Assembly (NCBI GenBank): GCA_023379675.1 | Contig: JAMCPL010000023.1 | Location: forward strand, 1-39,975 | Direction of reading: 5' to 3' | Length of the DNA: 39,975 nucleotides | Source of the DNA: Actinomycetota bacterium | GTDB lineage: Bacteria; Actinomycetota; Acidimicrobiia; Acidimicrobiales; JAMCPL01 | In this document: in pieces, positions 8,901 to 16,827 of the stretch | Position numbering within the stretch: position 1 is the stretch's first letter | Layout of the letters: each line of letters begins with the position of its first letter | Notes under the pieces: model-generated | Told to the model about the DNA's origin: nothing | Databases searched by the model: none | The model's input: only the letters and a program-made list of their open reading frames with translations | Made by a program: the position numbers and the translations under genes

Positions 8901-10337
8901 GTGAATCTGAACAAGACATCGCGGGATACCCTGGCAGGGTCTCCCGCCGTACTCGTTCCTGTGAAGCGTTTCGACCAGGCAAAACTGCGCCTCACCACTG
9001 TCCTCACGTCCGAAGCCCGCGCCAAGTTGGCCAGGGAAATGGCTGAGCATGTGCTCGAGGCCGCCAGTCCACTACCCTGTGCGGTGGTATGTGACGACAG
9101 CCAGGTAAGCCAGTGGGCGACGAGCAAGGGTGCAATTGTGCTACAGGAACCCGCCCAGGGGCTGGATCAAGCGGTAAGCAGTGGCGTGGATACTCTGTTT
9201 GCACACGGAGCTTCGGAAGTAATCATAGCCCATTCCGATCTTCCGCATGCAACCAACCTGATGCGGCTATCAGGATACAACGGCATCACTCTCGTACCCG
9301 ATCGTTACGAGTCCGGTACCAATGTCATATGCATACCTGCCGGATGCAAATTCAAATTTTCCTACGGGCAGGGGTCTTTCCGGCGTCACCTCGATGAAGC
9401 CTTACGCAGCGGTCTGCAAGTAAGAGTTGTCCGGGACTCGGATCTTGGTCTTGATGTCGACATGCCGGACGATCTGTACAGGGCGTTTGGCACTGCCCAT
9501 CCATCGTACTTGCCAGTACTGAAACTTCCTTCCGCGATGTCACCTCCTGGTAATTTGAGCACGGATCTGCCCGTACCAGCCTCAGCACTGGCCATTGGTG
9601 CACATCCCGATGACATCGAGTTAGGATGCGGTGGCACTCTTGCAAAGTGGGCAGGCGGTGGAGCAACTATCTATTACCTAATACTTACCGACGGATCGAA
9701 AGGCACCTGGGACAGGTCCTCCAGCCCTGCAATGCTGGCCTCACTACGCAAAGAAGAGCAGAACGAGTCAGCACGCAGGCTCACCTCCACTGGAGCGGAA
9801 AATATAATCTGGCTGGATGCTGTCGACGGTGAATTGGAATGCAACCTAGCCAACCGCTATGAAATCAGCAAAATCATCCAGTCGTTACGACCACAGATCA
9901 TACTGGGACACGATCCGTGGAGAAGGTACAGGCTACACCCTGACCACAGGAATGCAGGCTTTCTGACCATCGATGCCATCGTAGCTGCAAGAGATCACTC
10001 ATTCTCCCCGGATTCACCAACCGACCCTCATAGACCCAAAGCGTTACTTCTCTTTGAAGCCGACCAGCCAAACCACTTAGAGAACATAAGCAACTACTTG
10101 GGCGCCAAGCTGGCCTCACTTCTTGCGCATCGTAGCCAGCTACAATCCACATTCGGGATAGATCCGCAAACCATGCCTGGCCCAGATACAGACAATGTAG
10201 ACACAGACGAGCCAATGTCCAGCACCGCCGGCTCGTCTTCACTGGCGGCCCGCCTTGAGTACAGTGCGCGAATGCACGGCAATCTCGTCACGGGCATCAC
10301 TCACGGCGAAGCATTCCATCTGTTGACTGATCTATAG
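8901..10337 (+). CDS. CofC-type guanylyltransferase fused to PIG-L/LmbE deacetylase
   Basis: A two-domain protein of 478 residues. Residues 1 to about 213 match CofC, the guanylyltransferase of coenzyme F420 biosynthesis that activates 2-phospholactate or phosphoenolpyruvate. Visible motifs are VLVPVKRFDQAKLRL, SDLPHA, GITLVPDRYESGTNV, YGQGSFRRH and the terminal DLGLDVDMPDDL. Residues about 228-475 are a PIG-L/LmbE zinc-dependent N-acetylglucosaminide deacetylase-like domain with AHPDDIELGCGG (H235, D237, D238) and LHPDH (H346, H349), the usual zinc and catalytic residues. A short Pro/Ser-rich linker joins them. No stop or frameshift separates the halves. The deacetylase substrate is unknown; relatives act on amino-sugar conjugates, as MshB does in mycothiol synthesis. 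Confidence 0.88.
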   Translation: MNLNKTSRDTLAGSPAVLVPVKRFDQAKLRLTTVLTSEARAKLAREMAEHVLEAASPLPCAVVCDDSQVSQWATSKGAIVLQEPAQGLDQAVSSGVDTLFAHGASEVIIAHSDLPHATNLMRLSGYNGITLVPDRYESGTNVICIPAGCKFKFSYGQGSFRRHLDEALRSGLQVRVVRDSDLGLDVDMPDDLYRAFGTAHPSYLPVLKLPSAMSPPGNLSTDLPVPASALAIGAHPDDIELGCGGTLAKWAGGGATIYYLILTDGSKGTWDRSSSPAMLASLRKEEQNESARRLTSTGAENIIWLDAVDGELECNLANRYEISKIIQSLRPQIILGHDPWRRYRLHPDHRNAGFLTIDAIVAARDHSFSPDSPTDPHRPKALLLFEADQPNHLENISNYLGAKLASLLAHRSQLQSTFGIDPQTMPGPDTDNVDTDEPMSSTAGSSSLAARLEYSARMHGNLVTGITHGEAFHLLTDL

Positions 10338-10379
10338 CTCCGCCAGCCCACCCAAGCAGGAGCCTACTCCGCTATAGAT
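10330..10379. terminator. Inverted repeat between convergent genes
   Basis: ATCTATAGC at 10330-10338 is perfectly complementary to GCTATAGAT at 10371-10379, enclosing 32 bases. It starts at the end of the CofC/PIG-L gene and lies before the hupB stop. It could end transcription from both sides, but there is no T tract. Confidence 0.4.
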
Positions 10380-10390
10380 TGGATCGTAGC

Positions 10391-10410
10391 CGGTAGGTGG
10401 CTCGCTACCG
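10391..10410 (-). terminator. Hairpin after hupB
   Basis: CGGTAG (10391-10396) and CTACCG (10405-10410) form a perfect six-base stem with an eight-base loop, three bases downstream of the hupB stop. No U-run follows. Confidence 0.4.
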
Positions 10411-10413
10411 CAC

Positions 10414-10857
10414 CTATCTCCGGGCAGCTGCCTTCTTTACAGGAGCCTTCTTCGCAGGAGCCTTCTTTACAGGAGCCTTCTTCGCTACGGCCTTCTTCGC
10501 CACGGCCTTCTTCGCCACGGCCTTCTTCGCCACGGCCTTCTTTACAGGAGCCTTCTTCGCCACGGCCTTCTTCGCAGGAGCCTTGCCATTGAGGACATCC
10601 TTCAGAGCGCTACCAGCGGAAAAACGGACGCCCTTGGACGCCGGTATCTTGATCGGCTCTCCGGTACGCGGATTGCGGCCTGTCCTCGCACTACGCTTGG
10701 TAGGGACGAACGAACCGAATCCTATAACAGATAGCCTACGTCCTGCTTTGAGCTCACTGGCCACTGTAGAAAACAGCGAATTGACCACCTGCTCGACATG
10801 GCGCTTCATCACTCCTGTCTCTTGGCTTATGCCATCTACTATTTCTGCCTTGTTCAC
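10414..10857 (-). CDS. hupB: HU-like nucleoid protein with Lys/Ala-rich tail
   Basis: A histone-like DNA-binding protein of the HU/IHF family. The N-terminal ~90 residues are a complete HU fold: MNKAEIVDGISQETGV, GFGSFVPTKRSARTGRNPRTG (the DNA-contacting beta-arm) and FSAGSALKDVLNG. After it comes a tail of about 55 residues built from KKA repeats (AVAKKA, APVKKA, APAKKA), as in the actinobacterial HupB/HBsu-tail proteins, which resemble eukaryotic histone H1. The frame begins at GTG 10863, but that codon lies inside the AAGGAGG sequence. The second GTG at 10857, five bases after GGAGG, gives the standard MNKAE start and 147 residues. Confidence 0.93.
   Translation of the reverse strand: MNKAEIVDGISQETGVMKRHVEQVVNSLFSTVASELKAGRRLSVIGFGSFVPTKRSARTGRNPRTGEPIKIPASKGVRFSAGSALKDVLNGKAPAKKAVAKKAPVKKAVAKKAVAKKAVAKKAVAKKAPVKKAPAKKAPVKKAAARR
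10430..10582. repeat. 15-bp tandem repeats encoding the HU tail
   Basis: The tail of hupB is coded by tandem copies of 15-bp units such as GCCTTCTTCGCCACG and variants with TTTACAGGA or TTCGCAGGA. The near-identical units make the tail length prone to slippage. The same repeats create a long antisense open frame (AFFATAFFA...), which is not a gene. Confidence 0.85.
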
Positions 10858-10862
10858 CGCCA

Positions 10863-10869
10863 CCTCCTT
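10863..10869 (-). promoter_or_regulatory. Ribosome binding site AAGGAGG of hupB
   Basis: AAGGAGG on the minus strand ends five bases before GTG 10857 and decides the start between the two candidate GTG codons. Confidence 0.75.
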
Positions 10870-11076
10870 ATTGTCATGTTGCGGGATTACTGTAATAAGA
10901 TAGCAATTTCTGAGGCTACGTCAAGTATTTCTGCCAAAAAATCTATCATAGGCGCATTATCCGGCAACAAGACTATTCGTACACCACCCTGACCAGGAGT
11001 TGGCTGCCGGCATACCACCTGCACGGAATGCACAGTGTCGTGTACCACGCACATACGAAATGGCCGGTAATCCTGA

Positions 11077-11082
11077 TATTAT
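11077..11082 (+). promoter_or_regulatory. Extended -10 box, leaderless start of the TraD-like gene
   Basis: TATTAT, preceded by TGA as an extended -10, lies seven bases before ATG 11090. This spacing puts the transcription start on the ATG. It supports a start at 11090 over the upstream TTG 11000 or ATG 11060. Confidence 0.55.
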
Positions 11083-11089
11083 CTCGACC

Positions 11090-12664
11090 ATGATGTCGTT
11101 CCCCGCCAATGCTGAAGATCCGCGTTATTCCCTGCGTGCTGTCAAGTCGCTTTCGCAAGGACCGATATATCTTGGCAGGACTTCACGTGGCTACATGTGG
11201 ACAGCTCCTGAAAGGCATCTCCTGGTGCTCGGCCCGCCTGGGGCAGGCAAGACTTCCTGCATCGTAATACCATCTATACTCACTGCACCCGGCGCCGTAC
11301 TGTCCACGTCCACCAAGACCGAGATAATGCAGGACACGTACCGTATCCGTAATGTTGTGGGCAGGTCATTCCTCTACGACCCCAGTGGCGCCGTACCGCT
11401 TCCCAGCGGAGTCCAGCACCTGAGATGGTCACCCCTCACCCGCGCGGGGGACTGGAGAAACGCACGGATGGTTGCTGCCGCGATGGCCAGCATGGCTCAC
11501 CTGAGCGGTGGTGCTGGTGCTGGTGCCGGCACAGTCCGGGATCATTGGCACGAGCGGGCGGAGTCATTACTGTCGCCACTTCTGCATGCCGCTTCAATAG
11601 ACGGCAGGCCTATGCGCGATCTGATCAAATGGGTAGACACCCGCACATGCATGGAAGCATTACAGATACTACAGGAATCGCAATCCGCGTCACCGCTGGC
11701 GCTCGACCTGCTCACTGGCATTGCATCGACGGAAGGCAGGGAACTCAGCGGCATATGGTCCACTGCTTCCGGGCTGCTCGGAGCATATCGCGACGAGGCC
11801 GCTCTCGAATCCACAACCGGAGAGATGTTCGATCCTGCTGCATTCGTCCGGTCGAACGACACTATATACATATGCGCCACGGGTACAGAGCAGGCTGCGT
11901 ATGCTCCGCTCATTGCCGGGCTGGTAGCCTCCATCCAAGATGCATCGTATACAGATATTTCGGGATATACTCTCTCCACCGCACCAGGCGCCAGGGTGCC
12001 ATGGCGCCCGCCTGTACTATTTGCACTCGACGAGATAGCCAACATAGCCCCGCTTCCCCAGCTGCTGTCCATCGCGAGCGAGGGCAGGGGACAGGGAATC
12101 ATCGCCCTGGTCTCCCTGCAGGATCTCTCGCAGGCACGCAACCGATGGGGTCGTGATAATGCAAGCGGCTTCATGACGCTCTTCGGGACAACTATCGTTT
12201 TCCGAGGTATCAAGGACGTCGACACACTGAAAGCTCTCGAGACCCTGGCGGGCGAACGCCCAGTCATGGAACACTCCGTGTCCACGCCACTTACCCGGCA
12301 GGGATTCCTGCGGCACTTGTCAAATGCCGCATCACGCAACCGTACGTCCCGGGAATCTACACAGACATCTTCCGCAGTAATGCGCCCGGTGTTGCCTGCC
12401 AGCACGATAGCACGTGGATTACCAGGACATGCAATAGTCATCGACGAAAACGCGGGCTACAGTTTGGTGGAGACCACCCCTTATGATCGCTGTGAACCAT
12501 TCCGGACAGCTGTGCAACAGGCCGGCAGGGTACCCGTAGACATATCCGTCCCCTTGCGGGACAAGCTGAAGGATCGCATGGATAGCACGGAGCGTATAGC
12601 TGGCGGATCCACGCTCTACGCTAATGAAACAGGTCGCAACAGTCGTGGCGGGCGGGAACGTTGA
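11090..12664 (+). CDS. TraD/TraG/VirD4-like coupling ATPase, solitary
   Basis: A 524-residue P-loop ATPase of the type IV coupling protein / TraG-TraD family, which pumps DNA or protein substrates to a membrane channel. Walker A is GPPGAGKT (residues 48-55). Walker B is VLFALDEIANIAPLPQL with D314/E315, followed by EGRGQGIIALVSLQDLSQARNRWG (the TraD 'Q' region). No transmembrane segment precedes the ATPase domain, unlike classical VirD4, so it is predicted soluble. No relaxase, mating-pair or T4SS genes are nearby. It starts 232 bp from the hupB start and is transcribed away from it. The role could be DNA translocation or secretion; conjugation is not supported by context. The open frame extends upstream to 11000. 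Confidence 0.8.
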   Translation: MMSFPANAEDPRYSLRAVKSLSQGPIYLGRTSRGYMWTAPERHLLVLGPPGAGKTSCIVIPSILTAPGAVLSTSTKTEIMQDTYRIRNVVGRSFLYDPSGAVPLPSGVQHLRWSPLTRAGDWRNARMVAAAMASMAHLSGGAGAGAGTVRDHWHERAESLLSPLLHAASIDGRPMRDLIKWVDTRTCMEALQILQESQSASPLALDLLTGIASTEGRELSGIWSTASGLLGAYRDEAALESTTGEMFDPAAFVRSNDTIYICATGTEQAAYAPLIAGLVASIQDASYTDISGYTLSTAPGARVPWRPPVLFALDEIANIAPLPQLLSIASEGRGQGIIALVSLQDLSQARNRWGRDNASGFMTLFGTTIVFRGIKDVDTLKALETLAGERPVMEHSVSTPLTRQGFLRHLSNAASRNRTSRESTQTSSAVMRPVLPASTIARGLPGHAIVIDENAGYSLVETTPYDRCEPFRTAVQQAGRVPVDISVPLRDKLKDRMDSTERIAGGSTLYANETGRNSRGGRER

Positions 12665-12749
12665 TGTCACCTTGGAGCGAGCGGCTGACCCCTAACACGG
12701 CATGTGCGTATGACGTTGACACATGGGTAATGATTTTTACCTGCTATTT

Positions 12750-12779
12750 TTGATCGGCAACTGCAGACGGCCTTATAAT
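12750..12779 (+). promoter_or_regulatory. Promoter of the MshEN-glycosyltransferase gene, leaderless
   Basis: TTGATC (12750-12755) and a perfect TATAAT (12774-12779) are 18 bp apart. GTG 12785 follows after five bases, so the transcript very probably begins at or next to the start codon. Confidence 0.7.
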
Positions 12780-12784
12780 ATGGC

Positions 12785-14590
12785 GTGCGAACACAACACA
12801 AACGCATCGGCAAGACTCTGCTTGGAGCAGGTCTCATAACAAAAAAGCAACTGAATGAAGCACTAAATATCCAAGAGTGCAGCCGCGTACGTCTCGGCGA
12901 CATTTTCGTCAAACGGAAGGTGGTTACCCGAATCGATCTATACCAGGCGTTGGCACAAGCCAATGGAATTCCCCTGGTCGATTTGACCAAGAAAAGTGGC
13001 GTAGACCCCCACAGCCTCGGTCTCGATCCAAGGGAGTTGGCAATTCTGGGCTGGGCACCGTTCAAGATTTCTCCCAATAAAGTTCGCGTGGCAACCTGCC
13101 ATATCTTGAAAGATGACCAGCGCTCAGTCATCGAGAAGCGCGTAGGGCGGCCTGTTCACTTTTACCTGACCACGGAGTGGGATTTAATCCAGTACCTGGC
13201 TCGAGCGGCAGCTTCCGGGCTCGCCGAACTGGCCGGTTATGAGTTGGCCAGAAACTATCCGGACCTTTCGGCAGCTGATACCACCTCCTTCGAACAGCGG
13301 ATCGTCCTGGCTGCAGTCGCCGCCGCCCTAGTGGTGGCGCTGGTTTTCGCTACTCGAATTACGTGCGCAGCACTGGTGGTGCTGGCAAGCGTGGTGTTCT
13401 TGCTCGGAATCACGTTCAAGCTCGTGGTATCGCTAGTGGGTAGCCGCGCCAGCCCTGACAGTACTACTGATGAGGATCTAGCCGATGCTGATCTCCCGCG
13501 TTACAGCGTCCTGGTCCCCCTGTATCAAGAGGCCGAGGTTGTCGAGGGTCTCGTAGCTGCACTGGAGGCTCTAGATTATCCGCCAGAGAAGCTGGAGATC
13601 CTGTTGCTCATGGAAGCCGGCGACGAAGAAACGCTTAAAGCGATAATTCGGACCCGTCCTCCGGCCACGATAACAATTCTCACCGTCCCACCTGGCGGTC
13701 CCAACACCAAACCAAAAGCATGCAATGTCGGGCTGGTATTTGCCACCGGTGATCTTCTTGTCATCTATGACGCAGAGGATCGGCCAGAGCCTGATCAACT
13801 CCGTAAGGTTGCCGCCAGTTTTAGCAACCTGCCGCAGGAAGTGGCGTGCATACAGGCTGCACTCAACTATCACAATCGTAACCGCAACATGTTGACCCGG
13901 GCCTTCACCCTTGAATATTCCCTGTGGTTCGATTACATGCTCAAAGGCCTCGATCTGCTCGGACTGCCTATTCCTCTCGGGGGAACCTCAAACCACTTCA
14001 GGACGGGTACACTCAGGGATCTGGGAGGGTGGGATCCGTTCAATGTGACCGAAGACGCTGATCTCGGCATCAGGGCGTCTGCGCTCGGCTACAAGGTCAA
14101 GGTGATCGACTCGACCACCTTCGAGGAAGCCAACTCTCAGCTGTCCAGCTTCGTAAGACAGCGCTCCAGGTGGATAAAGGGCTATATGCAGACTACCATC
14201 GTCCACATGCGGCACCCCATCAGGTTGGCCCGCAAGGTGGGGGTCGTGCGCTTCTTGAGCTTCCTGCTCCTGGTTGGAGCAACTCCGGTGATCTTCCTGG
14301 CGGTAATCCCGCTATACGCAGTTTTCGCGCTCTCGCTGTTCGAGCCCTCTGTAGTGCCCCTCCCCCATTGGGCGCTGGTGGTAGGTTACATCGACTTCTT
14401 CTTCGGCAACGCAGCAATAATCTACCTATCGATGATAGCGGGCTACCAGCGCGGTCTTTTCGAACTTTCTTGGGTAGCGGTGCTCAACCCGATCTACTGG
14501 CTGGCGCACTCCGTAGCCAGCTACCGTGCCATGTGGCAACTCATCACGCGGCCCCACTACTGGGACAAGACTATGCACGGTCTTTCATGA
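12785..14590 (+). CDS. Processive family-2 glycosyltransferase with N-terminal MshEN (c-di-GMP-binding type) domain
   Basis: A 601-residue membrane enzyme predicted to polymerise or secrete a polysaccharide. Residues ~1-140 form a GspE/MshE N-terminal (MshEN) domain, with motif 1 R7-I-G-K-T-L...L23...L27..Q30 and motif 2 RLGDIF...L52...L56 starting at R36. In MshE these two motifs bind cyclic di-GMP; motif 2 here has Q58 one position off. Two membrane segments follow (~175-220). The GT2 domain has SVLVPLYQEAEVVEGLV, D329/D332 in YDAEDRPEPDQL, TED424ADLG and Q459RSRW, the processive Q-x-x-R-W motif. C-terminal membrane segments complete it. No ATPase of a type II system is present. It overlaps the next gene by ATGA, indicating an operon. 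Confidence 0.88.
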   Translation: MRTQHKRIGKTLLGAGLITKKQLNEALNIQECSRVRLGDIFVKRKVVTRIDLYQALAQANGIPLVDLTKKSGVDPHSLGLDPRELAILGWAPFKISPNKVRVATCHILKDDQRSVIEKRVGRPVHFYLTTEWDLIQYLARAAASGLAELAGYELARNYPDLSAADTTSFEQRIVLAAVAAALVVALVFATRITCAALVVLASVVFLLGITFKLVVSLVGSRASPDSTTDEDLADADLPRYSVLVPLYQEAEVVEGLVAALEALDYPPEKLEILLLMEAGDEETLKAIIRTRPPATITILTVPPGGPNTKPKACNVGLVFATGDLLVIYDAEDRPEPDQLRKVAASFSNLPQEVACIQAALNYHNRNRNMLTRAFTLEYSLWFDYMLKGLDLLGLPIPLGGTSNHFRTGTLRDLGGWDPFNVTEDADLGIRASALGYKVKVIDSTTFEEANSQLSSFVRQRSRWIKGYMQTTIVHMRHPIRLARKVGVVRFLSFLLLVGATPVIFLAVIPLYAVFALSLFEPSVVPLPHWALVVGYIDFFFGNAAIIYLSMIAGYQRGLFELSWVAVLNPIYWLAHSVASYRAMWQLITRPHYWDKTMHGLS

Positions 14591-15528
14591 TCGCCAGCCG
14601 GGCATCTCAATCGAGAATCATCTACCGCATCCTGCTTATCGCCATTCCGTTCTTTGCAATTGAGTTGCTCGTCAGACCCCTGTTCCGCTATCCACTGGCT
14701 GGAACGGTATTCGACATGACGCACCAGTTCAGCAGGATCGTGCTGGAACTGGCAGCACCCTTACTGGCGGCACTCGCCCTTCTCATGATCGAACGGCTAT
14801 GCCGCATCCGGGAGCTCGGTTCCGCCCAGCAGCTGGCCATTATGGCGGCTCTAGCAGCGAGCGCGCTTGCCGGCTATCTTTCGACCGATCCCCTGGCTGT
14901 GTGGGCCTTTGTTGCCCTGGTAGCCATGGGAGTGGCCGCGCTGGCCCGATTCACTCTGGAATTCGAAGAAGTCTCTGGATTGGGCGCCGGTTTAGCCGTA
15001 TTGGGCCTCTGCCTATTAGTGCCGCCTGCCATATTGGTCGTAGGGGCGTGGGCAGTGGCGCTCGGCGTCCTGGTAACCAAGTCAAGAGGGATTGCCGCAA
15101 CCGTATCCTTCGAGCTTGTCCTTTCCTTTCCTCTACTTGCCTTCGGCCTAAGCCTGCTGGGGATGGCCATCGACAATCACGGAATGAGCGCGGCTCACTT
15201 GGTCATCGGAAAACTGCTTGCCGCCACTGCCCGGTTTCACTCCTACGGAGTCGGGCCTGCGGGCCTCGCCTCTGTAGCACTGGCGATAGCAGTTGCCTGG
15301 ATCCCTACCAGAGCGAGTTCTTATCTTCGCTCAGGTTACGTAGCTACAGTGTTGGTTCTGGGCACGGCGTTCGTGGGCCTCAATATAAGCAAGGTTGCCC
15401 TTGTGGCTTCGACCGTGAGCGGAGCAATCATAGCATTTTTGCTGGTGCCACGACGATTTGCCTGGATACTGATCGCCGTGCTGTCGCTGCAACTACTCCT
15501 CCTCGTCTACGTGGCCTTACCGGCGTAA
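14587..15528 (+). CDS. Polytopic membrane protein, partner of the glycosyltransferase
   Basis: A 313-residue protein with roughly nine or ten hydrophobic helices and no recognised catalytic motif. The start ATG 14587 overlaps the glycosyltransferase stop (ATGA), so the two are translationally coupled. The frame is open further upstream to 14170, but that part is a shadow of the glycosyltransferase. The segments run from about residue 12 to the end, with few charged residues between them. Coupling suggests a role in export, acceptor supply or lipid carrier handling for the same polysaccharide. That is inference from position only. Confidence 0.75.
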   Translation: MIASRASQSRIIYRILLIAIPFFAIELLVRPLFRYPLAGTVFDMTHQFSRIVLELAAPLLAALALLMIERLCRIRELGSAQQLAIMAALAASALAGYLSTDPLAVWAFVALVAMGVAALARFTLEFEEVSGLGAGLAVLGLCLLVPPAILVVGAWAVALGVLVTKSRGIAATVSFELVLSFPLLAFGLSLLGMAIDNHGMSAAHLVIGKLLAATARFHSYGVGPAGLASVALAIAVAWIPTRASSYLRSGYVATVLVLGTAFVGLNISKVALVASTVSGAIIAFLLVPRRFAWILIAVLSLQLLLLVYVALPA

Positions 15529-15542
15529 GAATTCCAGGATCT

Positions 15543-15563
15543 CCAGCCGCTCATCCGGGCTGG
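15543..15563. terminator. Hairpin between convergent membrane-protein gene and ccmH
   Basis: CCAGCC and GGCTGG form six-base arms around a nine-base loop in the 39-bp gap between two convergent genes. It is a plausible shared terminator, without a clear T tract. Confidence 0.45.
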
Positions 15564-15567
15564 TTGC

Positions 15568-16827
15568 TCATCCGGGCGGCTCCGCCTTCCCTGCCTGTGC
15601 AAATGCCTCCTTCACGAACGGCGCCGCCCTAATGATGACAGCTTTCGGGGGATGATCCTTGAGGAATGCAGCATACTGGATAAGTGCCCGTTGTAAATCC
15701 CCCTGTTGAAAATATATTGTGCCAAGATATAGGTGCGGTGCATACGATCCAGGTGACACATCAAGCGCCTCTCTCACCTGTGACTCGCCGACTTTGATGA
15801 GTTTGGCCTGACCGCTGTACATACCGGTTTCGTATGTGATCCATCCTGATTCCGCGAGCGCCTGTGGTTGGTGCGGATCGGCTGCAAGTATGTCATGATA
15901 TAAGCTAAGCGCTGTTACGTCATGCCCTGCGCTCTCTGCCGAAGATGCCTGTGCCAGCCTCCTCTGGATCTCTTGGCCTCTTGACACCGAGATGCTTCCG
16001 GTCGCCACTTCGCCGGAAAGCCTGGAATGAGTGGAGAAAATAATTGCAAGTGATGTCGCCGCAGCCAGGCAGGCAATACCTCCGCCCAGTAGCACCTTCC
16101 TGTTACGCTGGGTTACGATGCCCAGCCAACCCGACATCCGTGCTCGCCCAGCACTGAGCAGTACCCCAGCCCTTACCCAGAATCCATCCCCACCCACATC
16201 CACAGCTGCATCCCCGGGTCCGGGGGCATGCACCGCTACGGCAATGGGCCACCTGTAGCGGGTGCGTACGAAGGGAAGGTACTTGCACCATTTACGCCAG
16301 TTGCCACCCGTTGACCTCTGACCCCCTTCATCGCCATCCAGCATCACCACCAGCAACGTCACAGCAGCGACACCGCCGCCCAGCAGCGGCAGGAGCCACA
16401 AAAGCAATCCCAACCCGCCCGCCGATGGGGTGAGCATTATACCCGGTCCGTACCGGCTGGCAAGCAGGTGCTCTATCCTGGTATTGCTCATTCCTGCCTT
16501 TACGTATGCTGCTATTGCGCCCTTCATCTCTATCGCGACCGGAGCATTTGTGCCACTCAGTGGGATGGTTCCCCCACAGGACGATATATCAGGGCAACGC
16601 ACCATCCCTTCGATCTGGGCTATTCGCTGTGCAGGCGTAGCAGGCTTCCCACTGTGATCATGTACAAAGATGAACACAGCCATGCCAGTTACCAGCAACG
16701 CCAGTGCAAGCCACCCACCCCATGATTTCAACAAGCCATATAAGTGGCACGACAATACGTCATCGTTCTCCGGCGCCTGATCACCTACAAGCGTATCCAC
16801 CTCACCGGTAGCCTGCCGTATACTCAC
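15568..16827 (-). CDS. ccmH: CcmH/CcmI-like cytochrome c maturation protein (CcmH domain plus TPR)
   Basis: A 419-residue membrane protein at the end of the ccm operon. The N-terminal 33 residues are polar, followed by a membrane segment (~35-56). Next is a CcmH-type domain: AQIEGMVRCPDISSCGGT, then AIEMKGAIAAYVKAGMSNTRIEHLLASRYGPGIMLTP. A hydrophobic helix pair follows (LLLWLLPLL...). The C-terminal part has a further membrane helix and TPR-like helices (~290-405), matching CcmI/NrfG. In classical CcmH the redox motif is LRCxxC; here the two cysteines are C78 and C84, a CX5C spacing. It presumably reduces or presents apocytochrome c outside the membrane. The start GTG 16827 overlaps the ccmG stop (GTGA). 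Confidence 0.82.
   Translation of the reverse strand: MSIRQATGEVDTLVGDQAPENDDVLSCHLYGLLKSWGGWLALALLVTGMAVFIFVHDHSGKPATPAQRIAQIEGMVRCPDISSCGGTIPLSGTNAPVAIEMKGAIAAYVKAGMSNTRIEHLLASRYGPGIMLTPSAGGLGLLLWLLPLLGGGVAAVTLLVVMLDGDEGGQRSTGGNWRKWCKYLPFVRTRYRWPIAVAVHAPGPGDAAVDVGGDGFWVRAGVLLSAGRARMSGWLGIVTQRNRKVLLGGGIACLAAATSLAIIFSTHSRLSGEVATGSISVSRGQEIQRRLAQASSAESAGHDVTALSLYHDILAADPHQPQALAESGWITYETGMYSGQAKLIKVGESQVREALDVSPGSYAPHLYLGTIYFQQGDLQRALIQYAAFLKDHPPKAVIIRAAPFVKEAFAQAGKAEPPG

Noticed and set aside
10397-10903. Long plus-strand frame with AFFATAFFA repeats opposite hupB
   Set aside because: It is the mirror of the HU Lys/Ala repeats; the HU reading matches a known family with start and ribosome site.
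11090-12664. Integrative conjugative element
   Set aside because: Only the coupling ATPase is present; no relaxase, integrase, att site or mating genes in the flanks.
14170-14586. Upstream extension of the membrane-protein frame
   Set aside because: It lies inside the glycosyltransferase gene, whose motifs there are conserved; ATGA coupling gives the real start.
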